From NCBI RefSeq assembly GCF_030848805.1, contig NC_092363.1, forward strand, positions 17,888,600 to 17,952,599: a DNA stretch of 64,000 bases. The letters are read 5' to 3'. The notes beneath the pieces were generated by a model. The model saw only the letters and a program-made list of their open reading frames with translations. It was not told where the DNA came from and did no database searches. Origin of the DNA: Temnothorax longispinosus (Eukaryota > Arthropoda > Insecta > Hymenoptera > Formicidae). How positions within the stretch are numbered: the first letter of the stretch is position 1; every line of letters starts with the position of its first letter. Both the position numbers and the translations under genes were made by a program. Shown here piece by piece: positions 46,033 through 61,022 of this stretch.

Positions 46033-49000
46033 TTTATTGCTTCTTCTTTCCCGCGTGATTATTATAAGTCAGACGCCAGGATTTAAATTTGTTTTCTCAT
46101 ACATTCTACACATCTACACATTATTTCTTGTATATGTCATGACTAAAACGCAAGAAGTTATTTATTCTTTCCGTTAATTTAATACAACATATCGAAATTT
46201 GCATTCATACAGGTTGACAATCTTCCGTGCAAAGTGAGATTTACCACGTCCATAAAAATATTGCGTAACTTTACATTGCTCTGAAAAATAACATTAATAA
46301 AAATAACATTCCATATTTTTATTGGCGCCGGACTTATATTAATTGTGCCTTCTTACGTGCCATGGATAGAGCTAAAAAATATTTTTACTTCCTTTATATT
46401 TTACTTTACGTCATTTACTTCCTTTATGTGTATTCAAGCTTCCTTCTTTAATTTCGGATATAATTATAGAGCAGAGATAAGACTGTATTAATGTCTTATA
46501 AATATTTGAAACAATTAATGTACCATAAGGGTACTAGAAAGTGCCTACTTAAGCTAGTATAGCTATAGATTTTCAATAAGTAATAGTTCAAATTGTCAAT
46601 AAGATGTTAAAATGAAAATTTACTCCTATATTTGTCAAGATGTGAAACGAATGTAGCTTTTATATTACCAATATTAAAATCTATGAAATATTTGTGCGGC
46701 GGAACAATCTTCGGGCATAACTGAAACATCGTTTTCATCAGTTATATGTGAAAGCGCAATTAGAGAAAATCTATTATTGGCATTTTATCAGGGATATAAA
46801 TGTATATTACAGCGAAAATGTATGAATTATATTATTTTATATATATTATTTTAATATTATATATTATTGTCATATTCTTCATAGAGGAATCTATTAGTTG
46901 TTTCATAGAACAAGTTTTAGATATTTGTTACTTTGTCAACATATGTAAGGTATATTATTTTGTCTACTGTGTTTTCTACTTGCGATAAACTAATAATTAC
47001 CATTCTAAAATTCATATCGTTAATATTTCTGTCAGACGTACGTAATTACGTGAGTTATATTTCTTTCGAGATATAGCTTAGAACAATTGGGAGAATATTT
47101 TTGAATTTTATCATTTTTAATTACTATCTTCAACTCGCGAACGGAAAACTGCGAAATTCAGTTTTTTTGCGATTTCAAGATATAACGATAGATAATGTAT
47201 AAGCGTACAAGCAATATACCTATTTTAACATGAAGAAAAATGATTAGAAGAATATCGTAGTTTTAAAATTGATTAAATTTCAGCAATTTAGAAAAATATG
47301 ATGAGATCTCGCAGCTACACGAATAAAAAATATAGCAAAAAACTTCATTTTTAGTAATTATACCGTATCAGGTCTTGAAAAAAATGATAATCTTCGAATC
47401 CCAATGATTTTCTTCCAAATCAACGTTTTCTCTATTACGCATAAAATAACACACGGATATGCGTGTATGTATGCAAGAGGAAATATTATCATAAAACACT
47501 CAAAGCCGTAGGGAGTAATAAGCGCTATGATTTTAATCATATCGTCTAATTTCCTCGACAGTAATTCATTACGATTGTAGATTCGGTTAAAATTTAGCGA
47601 AATGCAAATAATAATCCGTATATAGCAAATACAGAACGCTCGAATATGTGCGTAATTTGCAATAAAGTAAATGCGGCGTTAAATGATGCATCATGTGCAG
47701 CGAGACTTATTATACGATTGCGATTATTTTTATTAATAATAAAATAATTTTAACATCTTTTATATAAATTACGTTTGCTATCGTTTCGCGCTAATAACAC
47801 GCGATAACGATTAAATTAAATATTGCAGTCGGATATCGAAGCTTTAGAAAGTACGTTGAAGAGCAATAGAATAATAGAAATATCGCATGACGTGAAATTA
47901 TCGAAGGATCGATTCGGATCAAAGTTTCAGAGAAAAACAACCCTATCAATAACTCGAGATCAATTCGCTTGACACTCGTACGTTCGTTTCACTTTATATT
48001 GATTTTCGCGGCTTCAGATGTAACAAAACGTGCTGCATTCTTACACGATCGAGCTTTAACACCTGTTGTTGCCCTAAATATCTGTGATATATTCAATGGA
48101 GAAGATGTATTTGTGCGCGAAAATGTGAAGAAATATAAAAACTGTTTTACCGAAAAGTATACATTGTTGTTAATTATACCCCTTCGCATATATTGAGCTT
48201 CTTGTAAGGTAATTTACTCTAGTTTATCCTTTTTTGTTGCGAAACAGAAAAGTTTCTCTAGTTTATAGTCCTTTGTCACGAAACAAAAAAGCTTACGTGA
48301 CCTAAGGATCGCTTCTCATACGAGAACAAATAAAGTGATTAGCCCGAAACTATCAAATTACGGCGAAAGTACACTCTTTCTGACGTGGATTGCATAAATA
48401 CTTTTATCGGTAAATCGATACTGTCTAGAACCAGAGCACTAATTACGTATAAAAGGCGTCCTACGTTTCTTTACGTTTAAGTCATCTTTTTATTCGTGGA
48501 CGGTCCCTCGCTGGATTTAATTTGAATGATAGATTCGGGACACTCTGTAGAGAGTGATTTGTATCGTTTCTTTTTATCCGTTCTCGCCCAGAGATTTTTG
48601 CACATTTGCGTATTTCAATGCCTTTTTATATTAACGTATCCTTAATGATGAGCGCGAAACGATTTAATAATAACGCCAAGGGTGTGCACAAAAGTATACA
48701 CCTTTTTGTGGTATTATCGAACCGTATTTTACGATCAAACGATCGCTCATTAATTTCTCATTGTCTTTGAAACTAGAATTATAATTAAATATGGATATAC
48801 ATATGTGCGGGGGCTCTTACCTTTTCTCTCTAATAACTTTCAGGCTTCCCTCGTATATAAACCCCTGCATCTTTCATTATACTTTCCGGTTGTACCCTAT
48901 TATATTGCGTTTGGGCTACAATATTTCTTTCCTTTAGATCCTTTTCATAAATGTTAATGAATAATATGCAGCTAATTCTATATATCTTTGTCTTTTCATG

Positions 49001-52000
49001 CATCGTAAAGATAGATAAAGTGCGACATTTTTTATTTTACCCTTGACGTGTCTTTTCAATTATTTGATATACTATGAAATAATTACTATTGATATATACT
49101 ATAAATAATACCACTGAATACTATTAATTATTATTAATACTATTAAATACTATTAAATTAATTCCTCGGTAAGTATAATGAAACCGCGACTTACGAATTA
49201 ACGGAATTCCTACAAAACGTTTTCATTCAAAGCGCCTTTTAACAGTATCGATTTGATATAATTTAATTTAATATTAAATAGCGTAATCGTATTTTTCACA
49301 TGCCACTTTGCGCCCATCATTGGTTTTTATTACGCTATAATACATTATATCATAATTTCCGTTATATTATATACCGTTGTTGAAATATAGTAGGGTGTTT
49401 AAAAAACGAATGAAAAGAGGTTTGATCATGATTAATTATAACCGAACCGCTATATCCACGGAACAATGCAAATAGTTTGGCTCTTGCCATTCTATCCGAC
49501 AACAGCTTCTCTTTGGCGTTATGTGCCGTATCGATTGCGGATGACTGGCACCTGGATTTGATTTAAGTACAACGGCAGTGTTTACTCTTTTATCCCATCT
49601 CTCATTCTCGCGTTCGCCGCAAATCAATCCGAACAAATCGCCTTTCCATCATATTCAAAAATAATTTTCCTCGAGATTATATTTCGTCATAATTGACAAG
49701 GAGTTGTCGGCATACTAGAATCTACTCGGATAGAATAAACTGTTTACTTTTGCTCTTTCACCCGACCCTTCGTTCTTCACGGTCACGTTCTCGCGGATAG
49801 GAATATAGGTCGTACAAGCGGTACAAGTCGCGATGAAGAGGGTCGTAAAGCGCGGAGTCGACGGTGCTTGCAAGCTTGACGCGGTAGTATCTCTTCCGTT
49901 TGTCGAGTGCATTCAGAGGAAGTTGTTTCGTAAAACAGAAACGAAGAAAGAAAGAAAAAAAAGGAAATTGTGTATCTCGAAAGAATAAAAAGAGCATGAC
50001 GCTCGACTGATCTTATTTGTATTCCGTTGGTTTTCCCGGCCTATTCTATTTTTATGTTTTCGGAAGATTCAATTTTATCTCGCGTTGATTTATCATTTGC
50101 AGCTGCCACCAAGCACAGATGTCCCCAGGAATAATAATGTATATGAATAATCTTTTTTATACTCGAGAAAATTTTTTTTGTCTATCTTCAAAAAAGACTT
50201 GTGAATATATCGTAAATATATTACTTCTTTTCTTGGAGAGAATTCATATATATTTTATAAATTGTCGAGCAAAATAAAAAAATAAAAATAAAAAATAGAA
50301 AAATAGATTAAATCTTCTTTTTGGTGGCATGTTAGTTTAATTTATTATTTATTTTTAGATGCGTGGGGGATATATCGATATACGTGCTTCCACACTTTTC
50401 TCGTGCTAATTGGAAACGTAGGAAGTTATTATCGGAAAAACAAACTTTCACTGCTTTCAACGTAATTTGAACGATTAAATGTAAATAAAAAAAAGGCGTA
50501 TCATCTCCTAAAGCGCATTATCCTGAGCGTCGCTCATGCCTCGGACTTTCGAAGTCACGGCGGGACGAAAATTTTTCATTGTGAGCGATACAGAATTTCA
50601 TAAACCATGGCAAAACCCTATTAATCAAGAACCATTCAGATTTAGGAAACCTGTCATGGTGGTCGCGCAATCTTGCACGAACGTGCCGTGACACCGTGCT
50701 CGGCCCCTAAGGAATAAGATTAATTAACGTTAACGAAGAGGTATTAAACCCTATTCCGCAAACGTGGGATTACGGAATGACGACTGGAAAATGTAGCGAC
50801 GAATAAACCTCGCGATAAATCGCCGAAGATAAGATAAGCGCGGACAGTGGCGATTCAATGATTGATGATTAATGAACCTGCGAATAAACATCGCGAATAA
50901 ACGATGAATAGTGCGATAGAGGAGTCTCGCGATTTGTTGAAAAATATTTCGCAAATAACACACAAGCGCTCGATGCGCAATGCGCCGCTTTAGATATGTG
51001 TGTGCATGGCGATTTGTAATCAGAACATACAAATATTTACATTCAGTCGAATCTGAGGGAAAAATTGCAATAAAAATATGAGATATTGATAGTTTGTGAA
51101 TTCTAAGATTGGAAACGAAAATCTTTTCAAGAATTAAGATTTAGAATTCATTTTGGAGACAAAATTTTACTTCTGTTTTTAAATCTCGTTTAATTGTTTT
51201 ACAATGGCTTGAAACATGAATGATTGTACAACAATCATTTTTGACAGCTGTTCCGTATTAAACTTAATAAAGGATATATTTTTAACGTTTTATGCGACAA
51301 TAGTCACGAATCATTTTTCTACAGCATCTTTGAAAGGAAAAATAAATTAAAATGAATAACATCAGGATCGCAGGAAACTATGCCACCATATATCACGGTT
51401 GTAAACCTTTAATCAGAGAAGTTATGCGGATGATAATCGGAGTGTTTTTAAAAACGTGTACCTCTGCGTTATTCCAAAAAAATAAATTTAGATTAATGCC
51501 GAGAGAGTACGTAATGCATGATATAGGAACAATTTTCCAAATTGTTTCCATATTTTACGTCAAAACAATTAGCAAATCATTTTTTCAATTCCCGTATTAC
51601 TTAGTAGATTGTCATTACTGACATGTATCGAAAATTTCTCTTATAATTAAATATTGGATCTCAATATTCAATAAATAGTTTCCTGTGTGTAACAGCAATT
51701 TTATAATTTTATAATTTCTAAGTGTCAAGTATAACAATTGATCAAAGCATTAATATTTCAATATTTTCCAAGATGTATGGCGAGCATTGTTTCATATTGC
51801 AGCTTTATACAGTTTTCTGGAGTTTTACTAATAAGTAAATAAAACAAGTATAAAAAATAAACGCGCATGTATATCAATAACGTTCCTTTTATGAAACACG
51901 CTAGTAAAGTCAAAGGAAAGTCCAATATTTCCCTTTAACACATTCCGTTTGGGAGATTAATATAGCAAAACCATAAACAAGTTTTAATCAAAATAAAGTC

Positions 52001-52857
52001 CGTTCAAAATTATTTCAAAAATGTCATTTCGCAATGAATTTCCTCGATATATTGTTTTCCTATTCGGAATTCGAAAATTACTATAGCGTCTCGACATTAT
52101 CGTCCAGGAAAAATCGTCAAACTCGTTCAAAGGACTCGTCAGTAGAATTAAGATTCGCAGGAAACGTATAATTTTTTTTAATTGCCATGTACCCAGAATA
52201 CGCAATTCCGCGTCGAAGGAAAATAGTTAAAGTGTAGCAGGTACAAGCAGATGGAATATTTTGGTCCCCCTAGATTGAGCAATTTTCGCGGCGTGCAAGT
52301 GCGGCGTCGTGACCGACGTGCACCTCACGGCCTCGTTAAAACAGCGCACCTCAGTTTCGCAGAGTCCGCCGACGCGTTCGCATCCTTCCGCGCGGAAGGA
52401 GCCCGGAGCACTGTACCTCGCTCCGGCGTCGGTATGTTCTCACCCCTTCCATCGATGCTCGAGCAAACATCGTAACGATCCTGAGGAACCGCGACGCGAC
52501 GCGACGGCCCGTACCCGGATTCGCGAGAGTGCCCGGAAAAAAAAACGCAAACGCCGGAGAGAACCGCGGTTTGAAAACTTTGTGAAGTCGCGCGAACTTT
52601 GCGTCGCGAAAAAGGAATTTTTGCTCGGCGGAGATTTTTCGTGCAAATATCGTCGTCGACGATTTTTCCCTCCCGGTAAACAGAAGGTAATAACTTCGCG
52701 TGTTAACGGAATTTTTAGTGGTTGTCCGAATTATGTATGTTTTTAAAAAGTTGAAACTTTAGTTTTGGAGCGCATTGCAAAAATCAGATTATTGATATAT
52801 GTCGACCAAATCTGAATAAAATGTAATTTTGCAAATATTTTTATGATACTTTAATAT

Positions 52858-52881
52858 ATGTATATATATATATATATATAT
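52858..52881. repeat. TA microsatellite
   Basis: An uninterrupted run of TA dinucleotides in an AT-rich flank. Confidence 0.85.
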
Positions 52882-54644
52882 TAAAAGTATTTAATTACTT
52901 AATAACATTTAAGTAGTTAAGCATGTAATAAAATAAATATGTATATTTAATACGTACGGTAATTCATTTAGTCACGCGAATGTCAGGCTTCATTTCACCA
53001 TAAATAAATATGTTTTATTTATATTTATTTTTTTATACTTCGTTTCTTATTATTAATAATTTCTAAATAAAATTAAAAATCAGAGCATACAGAATTACCT
53101 AAATTACAAATTTTCTTCAAGAAACAAGCATTTAAAGTAATTCAACAAAATTGCATTAAAAACCTCGGTGTTATCAGAATTAAAAAGATAGAACGAAATT
53201 TAGCACAGACTATTTTCCCAACTTTATCTCTGTTATCTCATGAAAAGTATAGGAAATCCGGAAAATTCGAAGAATTCGACATGCAGCAACTGGTTAGTGC
53301 GGAAAATGAGTTTAATTTCACGGAGCGAATTTTGCAAACGTAAAACTCCGATTATTTTCGACATTTTTCTTTAACACACATCCCTATCAACATATGCCGG
53401 AAGAAAAAAACTGCACGGAACGCGAGCTAATTGCACCATAAACCAATGTAAACATTAAATTATGATTACGTACAAAGAGAGGAGGGAAAAATCTCTCATT
53501 ATAATACGATGTGTTTTACGTGAATTAACCAAGTACTTTAGACGCATCTTGCGCAGCCTCACCTCTATAATTCGCCGCGTTGAAATTTCGAAGTGTGACG
53601 CCGAGAATACGTGCAACGTGTATAAATCTGTCCAAATATTCGATTCTAAACGTGTACGCAGGAAATAAGAGTCTAATCTTGCGGCGCGGCGGATACATTC
53701 GCTTAAGGAAGACTATTACTGTTTGTTACGAGCCAACCGGGGAAGGAAGCCCACGAGACTTTTCGCTGTGATGGGATTACTAGACGTGACCGTACCGTCG
53801 CGGGTAACGTTAATGTTTCATTGCGGATTTTCGTTAACAAGAAAGAGAGGAAGAGAGTGGGCGAAAAACAGTGAGCGAAACGTTACGAGCGGCGACCTCT
53901 CGCTCGGACCTATCGATGAAATTTAACTAGTTGTTTTGGCAATCGGCTCCGCGAATAACAAGGCGCAACGACGCGACGATAAATCAGCACGAAGGGTGAC
54001 GTTGTATACGAGAGCCGATGCTGCAAGTCCACGACGCGGCCTCGGCGTTTTGCGTTCGTACCTGGAGCGGAGATTTATTCGCTCGGTTCCTCCCTCCGGT
54101 ATATACACCGCGGTATCTAGCACGTTTGTTCTCGATTGTAAAAGACGGAACGAGATCCACTGCGGGAACGAGATCGTTCGCGAGAAAAGAGAAAAAAAAC
54201 GAAAAAAGAGAAAAGAGGATTTATTTCGCGCGTCCGCGACTTGTCTTCCGATCGACCGATCGTATCGCCGATAATGGACCGCCTCGCGCACACGTGGAAA
54301 GTTAAATTAATCCCCCGGCGGATACAAAGGCACGTGGAAATAATGTCCCCGCGTACCAACCTTCGACGACTCAATTTCCCGTAATACTTGCGCGGGAATT
54401 AAGCGGTATCTTTCCGCGTGGATAGTTAATTCATTAATAGCGAGGAAAACGGGCGAATCGCGCGTAACAGAATGCTTTTGGATATACAAGCGTCATTGGA
54501 ATTTGTAGATAAAATTAATGAACTAAAATAGGAAGTAACTCGTACGAAAGCTACAGGGTCGTTTCAATTATACTCGAGGGAGCCATGAAAGTTTTACGAG
54601 GAAATGTCTCGTTGTTCGTATCACGATGCGATAAAAGGGGAGAG

Positions 54645-54649
<5 letters not shown>

Positions 54650-54694
<45 letters not shown>
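54650..54694. repeat. GA microsatellite
   Basis: About twenty GA units in a row within a wider purine-rich tract (about 54,636-54,706). Confidence 0.9.
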
Positions 54695-54696
<2 letters not shown>

Positions 54697-55767
54697 GAGA
54701 AAGAAAACTCCAACACGACATTAGCACTTTTTTTATTGGTTAGCAGTTCGTACGGTTAGGTGAAAAGCAACGATAAAAACTTTTCGATAAAGATAAAAAT
54801 TATGTTTTCTCGACGCGCGACAGTTAAGAAAAAAACAACATCGAAAGTGAGATGGGGGAAATAAAATTTCTTGGTACTAATTAACTCTAATAACTAATTG
54901 AGTTTAGAATTATTAGAAAAAATTAAAAACGAGATTATTTGATATCTTAATTCTCATTATATAGGTAACATATTATACGATGTAAATATTATTTTCATTA
55001 TGTGATATTACATAAAAGTTGTTTTAAACAGCCCACAATAACTCATATTATGCAATGATATTTAATCATTTTCTGTTTATATGCAATATATATCTACTGA
55101 ATATTATCCTACATCAATATTATTAAAATAATATTACATTAATGATATTAATTGTGTATTTAAGTCGTAATGTAATTATATTTGAGAAGAGAATTGTATA
55201 ATCTACAAAAGACGCGGGAATGAAAATCTTATTCTTTCTTTCTTCCCTCATTTATCTTTGAAATTCAAAGATGAATAAAAATGTTAAAAAATTTAAAAAT
55301 ATTCTGTCATTCTTTTTTATCTTCGTTAAGCAATTGGCACACAACAAATAATTATCAATAATACTACGTAAGAAGTGAATCTATTTTATCCCAGAATTGG
55401 CGGAAAATGAACACGTATAGCTTATTTCTTTGTGCGATATTCGTAATCAGTTTTCCGTTAATGTAAATTCAAGGCACGAATTCGCGTCCCACATTTTTCG
55501 GGACGAAAAGTTCTCCATAAATTAAATTTAAAAGCAAATAGATAGTAACAGCTATTCCTCATTCAGTTTGAAGCGAAGTTATTTCACGCATAGAAAATAC
55601 GGGAGCATTTTGAATTATGGATTAGAAAAATGGAACTGACTGTACGTGAGCTGTATATGCGAACGGCACTTCCAAACTTACCATATAAATTAGTTAAACC
55701 ATTTCCATTCGAAAAAAAATAGGTCGATAGTAGAAATTAGCTGACGGAAAGGCAAAGATGCATGCCT

Positions 55768-55838
55768 CAATTAATGGTCAAATTGGTACGACACCCTACA
55801 CGGAATGAGGGAGGTTCCAGGTTCGAACCCTAAGATAA
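55768..55838 (+). repeat. tRNA-like sequence, probably a tRNA pseudogene or SINE head
   Basis: A good Pol III B box (GGTTCGAACCC) is preceded at the expected distance by a weak A-box-like stretch (ATGGTCAAATTGGTA) and a CCCT/AGGG stem where an anticodon arm would sit. The loop has ten bases instead of seven and the acceptor ends do not pair, so it is not a working tRNA. Confidence 0.4.
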
Positions 55839-55875
55839 TATTTTTCACAATAAATTGAATTATTTACATAGAGAG

Positions 55876-55906
55876 GATGCTTATATATATAATATATATA
55901 AGCATC
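55876..55906. repeat. Small palindromic hairpin
   Basis: GATGCTTATATATAT pairs with ATATATATAAGCATC around a one-base centre. It lies about 40 bases downstream of the tRNA-like sequence. Confidence 0.7.
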
Positions 55907-57839
55907 AAAATTAGATCAATTTAGAAGAACCAAAATCCATGGTCGAAACGTCTTAACGATTAATTGAACAAAACCAATGGTCGTATTGTCATGACGTTAA
56001 AAAATGATAGTCAGTAAGGTCGATTAAAAAGTCTTTACTTTTCATTATTCACTGGCGAAGTAAATGTTACTATTCGGAATTTTTATAAGAATTGCACTAA
56101 TGGTGAAAAATAGCTTGCCAAGAATCTCTGCGCGCTTCATCTTGCAACGTCATAAAATTCAATAAAATCAAGATACTGCCGACCTATTTTACCGTCGACT
56201 AGTAAACTTTTAATTACATCACACAAGAAGACCTAATTGAATTTACCGACGAGCAAAATACAAATACCATGCAATTACAGATAAACCACACTCGGATTCG
56301 ATATAGTTCCATGTTAATCAGCGTGTGAAATAATGATATCTGCGTGAATTAACTATATACAAAGCGTCTTAATCGATATTGTTCATTTAGTTCAATTTAC
56401 CGAAAAACATCTTCGAATATGTATATATACAGCATTTTGCGATTCTAGAGATTAAAAAATTAATCAACTTGTTGGACTACTCTAAAAATCTAAAAATATT
56501 GAGTCCCGACATTTCAACAATGTCGAATATTCCTTCTTTGACATTTTCGGTAACAAAGATCGACTCTACATTTTACGTAGGGTAATGTGTGTTTGCCATT
56601 GTCCGCCCACTCTGGGATATCCGCGCGCGCTCTTGCACGAGTGCTGAATCATTTGTAATATTGTCGTGACACTCGTGACTCGTGACCAACATTGCTTCGT
56701 TCTTGCCCCTCATCGTCACTTTATTCGCCGCTTCTCGCGTAGATCACCGATTGGCTTTATTTGCCCGAATGACCATTATATTGCACTTCTCTCTCATCCG
56801 CGTGATTTCAAGATACTTTACCGATTGTATCAGTTTAATTAAATATCTGCACCGATCAACGTGTTTATCCCTATAACCGACTTAACGGCTTGGTGTTTTT
56901 ATTTTGTCGATTTTTGCTTTAATCGAAGAATTCTAATGTTTCTAATACGAAGCATCGCTGGAATAAGCGTGTAAGCGTAGAGAAATTCTGATTTGTATGA
57001 GATAAGATTGATTTGGACAAACCGTTTATATATTATGAATACGTTATAATCTCGTCTACGAACCTCATCGTATTCGTCAGAGCATATCTGAACACTATGA
57101 AATGATTAACTGAAGAAAATCCGACTTGGCAGGTATAATAAGCTCGGAGCTATTCGGATCTTGCAAATTGGGCATCCGCGGCATCTGACATTTGACTCTA
57201 TTGAAGTGTATTACAATGTTATTAGGCACAGACCTGGGAATCATGTTGAAGTTACGGAGTTCGAGTACCTAGGGGGAGAACATTATTTCTCGCATGGAAG
57301 ATAAACGGTACAATTTCAACGACCGTCTTCTTTGCCGTGCGCAAACGGATGCTGATTACGATCGCGCTCTGAAGAGCGGAATGCATGATCCCTGCTTCAA
57401 AGAAATCCTACGCTAAGGTCGCGTGAGCACAGATTGTAAAAGAAGAAGGAAACCGAGAGCTCTCGTGAACTTCAAGAGCATACCGATTACTGTGAGAGCA
57501 CCGGTATCTCCGCGCATTGCTTTATCTACCTTTACCAAATTTGCATTCGTGCGATTTATTTGACGGAGTGACTTATTGGACTGAAACCTGTCACGACGCG
57601 GTACCTCAGCAAAGATATGCACTATTTGCGTTAATACTGACGTGATCGATAATTCGGCTCGAGTGACTTATCCGTCCGGATTCCGGATACTGTCAATGAA
57701 TTTCGCGATGCTACTATGGAACATCGTAATTAGAGACAGATCGCAATTAAATCGTTTATACAGCGTGTAATTGCGCGCGGACGATTTGCGGGTGAGATAC
57801 TATACTGACGAAATAGTGACGACGCAATAAGATCGAAAC

Positions 57840-58280
57840 ATGAATCTCGCTGTGCCGATGATCGTCGCCTGGCTGGTATCGGCGACGCCGCGCTCGTGCG
57901 ACGCCGAGGACGCGGACGACGATTACTCGGACAATTACTTCGAGTACAGCAACGTGACGAATTGCACCAACGACTACTGCATCCCGGACGAGGACTACAT
58001 CGAGCTGATGGTGCAGCACATATTCCCGAAATTCTCCTACTGGGTGCTGATCGCCATGCACAGCATCGTCTTTGTCGTCGGCCTGATCGGCAACGCGCTC
58101 GTCTGCATGGCCGTCTATCGCAATCATTCGATGCGCAACGTGACCAATTATTTCATCGTCAACCTGGCGGTGGCCGATCTCCTCGTTCTGCTCATCTGCC
58201 TGCCGCCGTCGGTCCTCTGGGACGTCACGGAGACCTGGTTCCTCGGATTGAAACTCTGTAAGGCAGTGCCGTATCTCCAG
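57840..58280 (+). CDS. Allatotropin/orexin-receptor-type GPCR, first coding exon only
   Basis: 147 codons from the ATG, ending at a clean donor (CTCCAG|GTAAGC) in phase 0. A putative signal sequence (LAVPMIVAWLVSA) is followed by an acidic, N-glycosylatable N-terminus (SNVTNCTNDYC). TM1 follows (YWVLIAMHSIVFVVGLIGNALVCMAVY), then the loop NHSMRNVTNYF, TM2 (FIVNLAVADLLVLLICLPPSVLW), WDVTETWFLG and the extracellular cysteine of LCKAVPYLQ. The VTNYFIVNLAVAD and DVTETWFLG stretches are shared with orexin receptors and with insect allatotropin receptors, to which it appears closest; SIFamide-type receptors are an alternative. The DRY motif and TM3-TM7 must be on later exons, none of which I find before the window ends. 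Confidence 0.8.
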
Positions 58281-59482
58281 GTAAGCCTCTTTTCATCCCG
58301 TTAAAGATAACCTTTCCACATCCCGATTATCTAATTATCAAATCGACTTGAAGTCGGAAGGATTATATAAGAGAGAGAATTTAAAAATGCCCAAGAGAAC
58401 TTACACGCGAAAAAGTTTTGCGATTCATCCGATACTCTTATCTTACAATTTATAACCTTGTACTAGCCGATGAGAAATTGTCATTATTTCTCATTTTAAG
58501 TTCCGTGCGAACTCATTAAGGTCTGGTGTACCTGATACCTGTTTTCGAGGAAAATTGGAGAGGTGCTTGGTTCGCAAATTACCTTTGTTCGCGGTTGAGA
58601 AGTCGAGATTATCCCCTTTCGGCAATAGATTCTTGTACGACCTGTTAGTGCCTAACCAGATAATCTTGAATTTCAGATTGTCACACTGCGGAACTGCTTG
58701 AATAAACGAAATTGTCTAATCATTCTTTTGTTTAAGCGAACATCAAAATCGATCTCTCCCGTATTACGCTGTATTATGAAATATTTCTTTAAAAAATTTA
58801 TTTACGCGACTTTTTTATTATTTGATAAACTTTGCGATTGGCAATTTAGATAACTGTCTAGTAACCTTTGCTGTTATAATTATCTTCTTTTCATCTCGAA
58901 GGAAATTGCTTTCAACCGACATCAAAAGGCGTTTCATATTTCTCAAAATTTTGTCCGAAGACTTTTCAAGACGACGGACTTCTGCAAACTATGCATATGG
59001 AAGCTTCTTTGTGAAAGTGATAAAAGTCCAAGTGAAAAACTTAGTGAATCTCGGCGGGGTTAGGAATGTACGTCCGTTCGCAGGAACTTACGATTTAATC
59101 TCAGTTCCTACATTATCCGATTTAATATCCTCAAAGTATACAGTCCGTGAGCGCGGATTCTGCGGGCACGCTGATTCGCAGTGCGCGTAATAGAATCAGC
59201 AAAATCAACATCCCGGCGGATGTTTGGCCGCCGGCGGAGATAGCGCAACGTATTTCCCGCGGGCTCGTCTCCCGGCGGCTTTTTAGGGATCAAACAAGCC
59301 CGATATTCTCAAGTCCGCGTCGCGGCCTTCTCGGAATTCACAATCGCCGCGATACGGAAGTCATCAGGCGGAATATATTTTGCGAGACTTTCCGCGTCCT
59401 ATTCTATATTTCTGCGGCGATTCTGTTACATCGATCGCTACAGTCGCCACAATACCGAAAAGTAGGAATCGAAAATCCTAAA

Positions 59483-59634
59483 GCCCGTATATCGGACTAC
59501 GAATTGGTATTGAGATATTGGATTGAAATTTAATCAGTCAGATCAGAAAAAACTGATCTCAAGTTTAGTAAACTTTGCTCTGATTGGTCAAATTTCAATC
59601 CAATCTCAATCCCAATTCGTAGTCTGATACGGGC
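59483..59634. mobile_element. MITE-like element with about 45-base inverted ends
   Basis: The left arm starts GCCCGTATATCGGACTACGA and the right arm ends TCGTAGTCTGATACGGGC; the pairing runs through GAATTGG.ATTGAGAT and GGATTGAAATTT with a few differences. Total 152 bases, no coding capacity. Confidence 0.75.
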
Positions 59635-61022
59635 ACAAGACGCAAATGTCGTATTAACGGACATAGAATTCCATTAAGCGACGCTGCCCACGCAAACCAA
59701 GCGATCACGCTTTACGCGCGATTTTTCCATTCTCCCTTTTCTGTAATCGAACTTGACCGCATTCATACAATTTTGCGTTTAAAAAAATCTTTCTCGCGCC
59801 TTGGAAATGTAAACCAATATATGAAAATGTATTCTCCGTGTGTGTCACGCGAGGGATTATGCATACAAGGTTCGAGTTGCGCTTCTCTCAAAGTTCGTTT
59901 TTGCACAGAAAATATGTTTTGGCAACTCTCCGAAACATTGTTTCAACTGTATACGCTTGCATCTCATTAGCATTTCAGACCTTTAGACCTTTAGTAAACT
60001 ATTGCTAGCGAAGGCCGAATTACGCTTGTTGCATGTGTAATTTGAGTCGTATCTAGATAGACAATGACAAATTTAACCGCAGTCTCATGAAAATAAAGAA
60101 CATTCTTATCCACGAGAAAACACTACCGTAACACCGCACCGTTATCATAATTGAAAAAAATGATGAAATATTTGAGATATGTGTGAAAGAAATGTAAGTA
60201 AGTAACATGAATAATTCTGAATTATTTACGTATGAAACAGGCTACGTTACAGCATTTCGATTAATTAGCAGTTTGGATAATCGGCTTTCCATTGGCATTA
60301 CGCTTGTCCATTGCAGGCTAAATGAACGGGCATAAAAATTATCCGAAATTGTATGTAATCTCGATACGCTATCATATGTATATGATGTAGATTCATGGGG
60401 CACTTTATTTTCTGCTGGCACGCAAGGCTAATGAATCAGTTTGTGTAATAAAAATCCTCTTGCCCGAGGTATACTTAACTTGATTATCAATTGCGCTACT
60501 TTGCCGGGATTGCGCTCTTCAACGGGTCACACTAATGTTAATTTGAGTGCGTGGTTAATTTTGTTTGTCAAATGCTTTAGCAGCAATCGCGATGAAATTC
60601 GCAAAGAATCGACCTTAATTGAGCTCGATTTAAACCCACGATTAATTGGCTTGCCGTTGGAATATTTTGCGCTTTGAAGGATTTGATGTTGTTATTGCAG
60701 AATAATCTGACATTTAAAAACCTCCGGCTTGTCACCGTATCGGACTACAATATAACGTTACGTAATAGTGCGACAATTGAAACGGATGATTTCTTTTCCC
60801 TTTTGTCGCGTTCAATGGAAAACCTGTGAAATTGTACAAAACGCGGTTTTTTCGATTCGCAAATAATGAATATACATGTAACAACAAAAATAAAGAATCA
60901 AAAAATGAATATTGGACTCTCGAAATTAAATAAAAAACTGATAAAGGATGGCTATATATGAGAGTCAGACGCAGTTATCGGTGCGTAAAAGATCCAATTC
61001 ACTGATTTGTTCAACAGTGTAT

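Larger units (their letters stand above)
46033..57839. other. Gene-poor 11.8 kb between the CD36-type gene and the GPCR
   Basis: Mostly AT-rich, with no protein gene I can support. A small duplication of about 40 bases (CTCTAGTTTAT...CGAAACA units) lies at about 48,213-48,292. A CpG-rich block at about 52,250-52,680 may be a promoter or non-coding first exon, possibly of the GPCR, with a donor-like CCTCCCG|GTAAAC. Also present are TA and GA microsatellites, a tRNA-like sequence at 55.8 kb and a hairpin at 55.9 kb. A short FEYLG-like stretch near 57,250 is too weak to call. Confidence 0.45.

Noticed and set aside
52250..52750. 145-codon frame in a CpG-rich block
   Set aside because: Basic low-complexity translation; better explained as a promoter or non-coding first exon.
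57180..57320. FEYLGG-like stretch resembling a non-LTR reverse transcriptase
   Set aside because: Only a few residues match, stops follow at once, and no catalytic motif is present.
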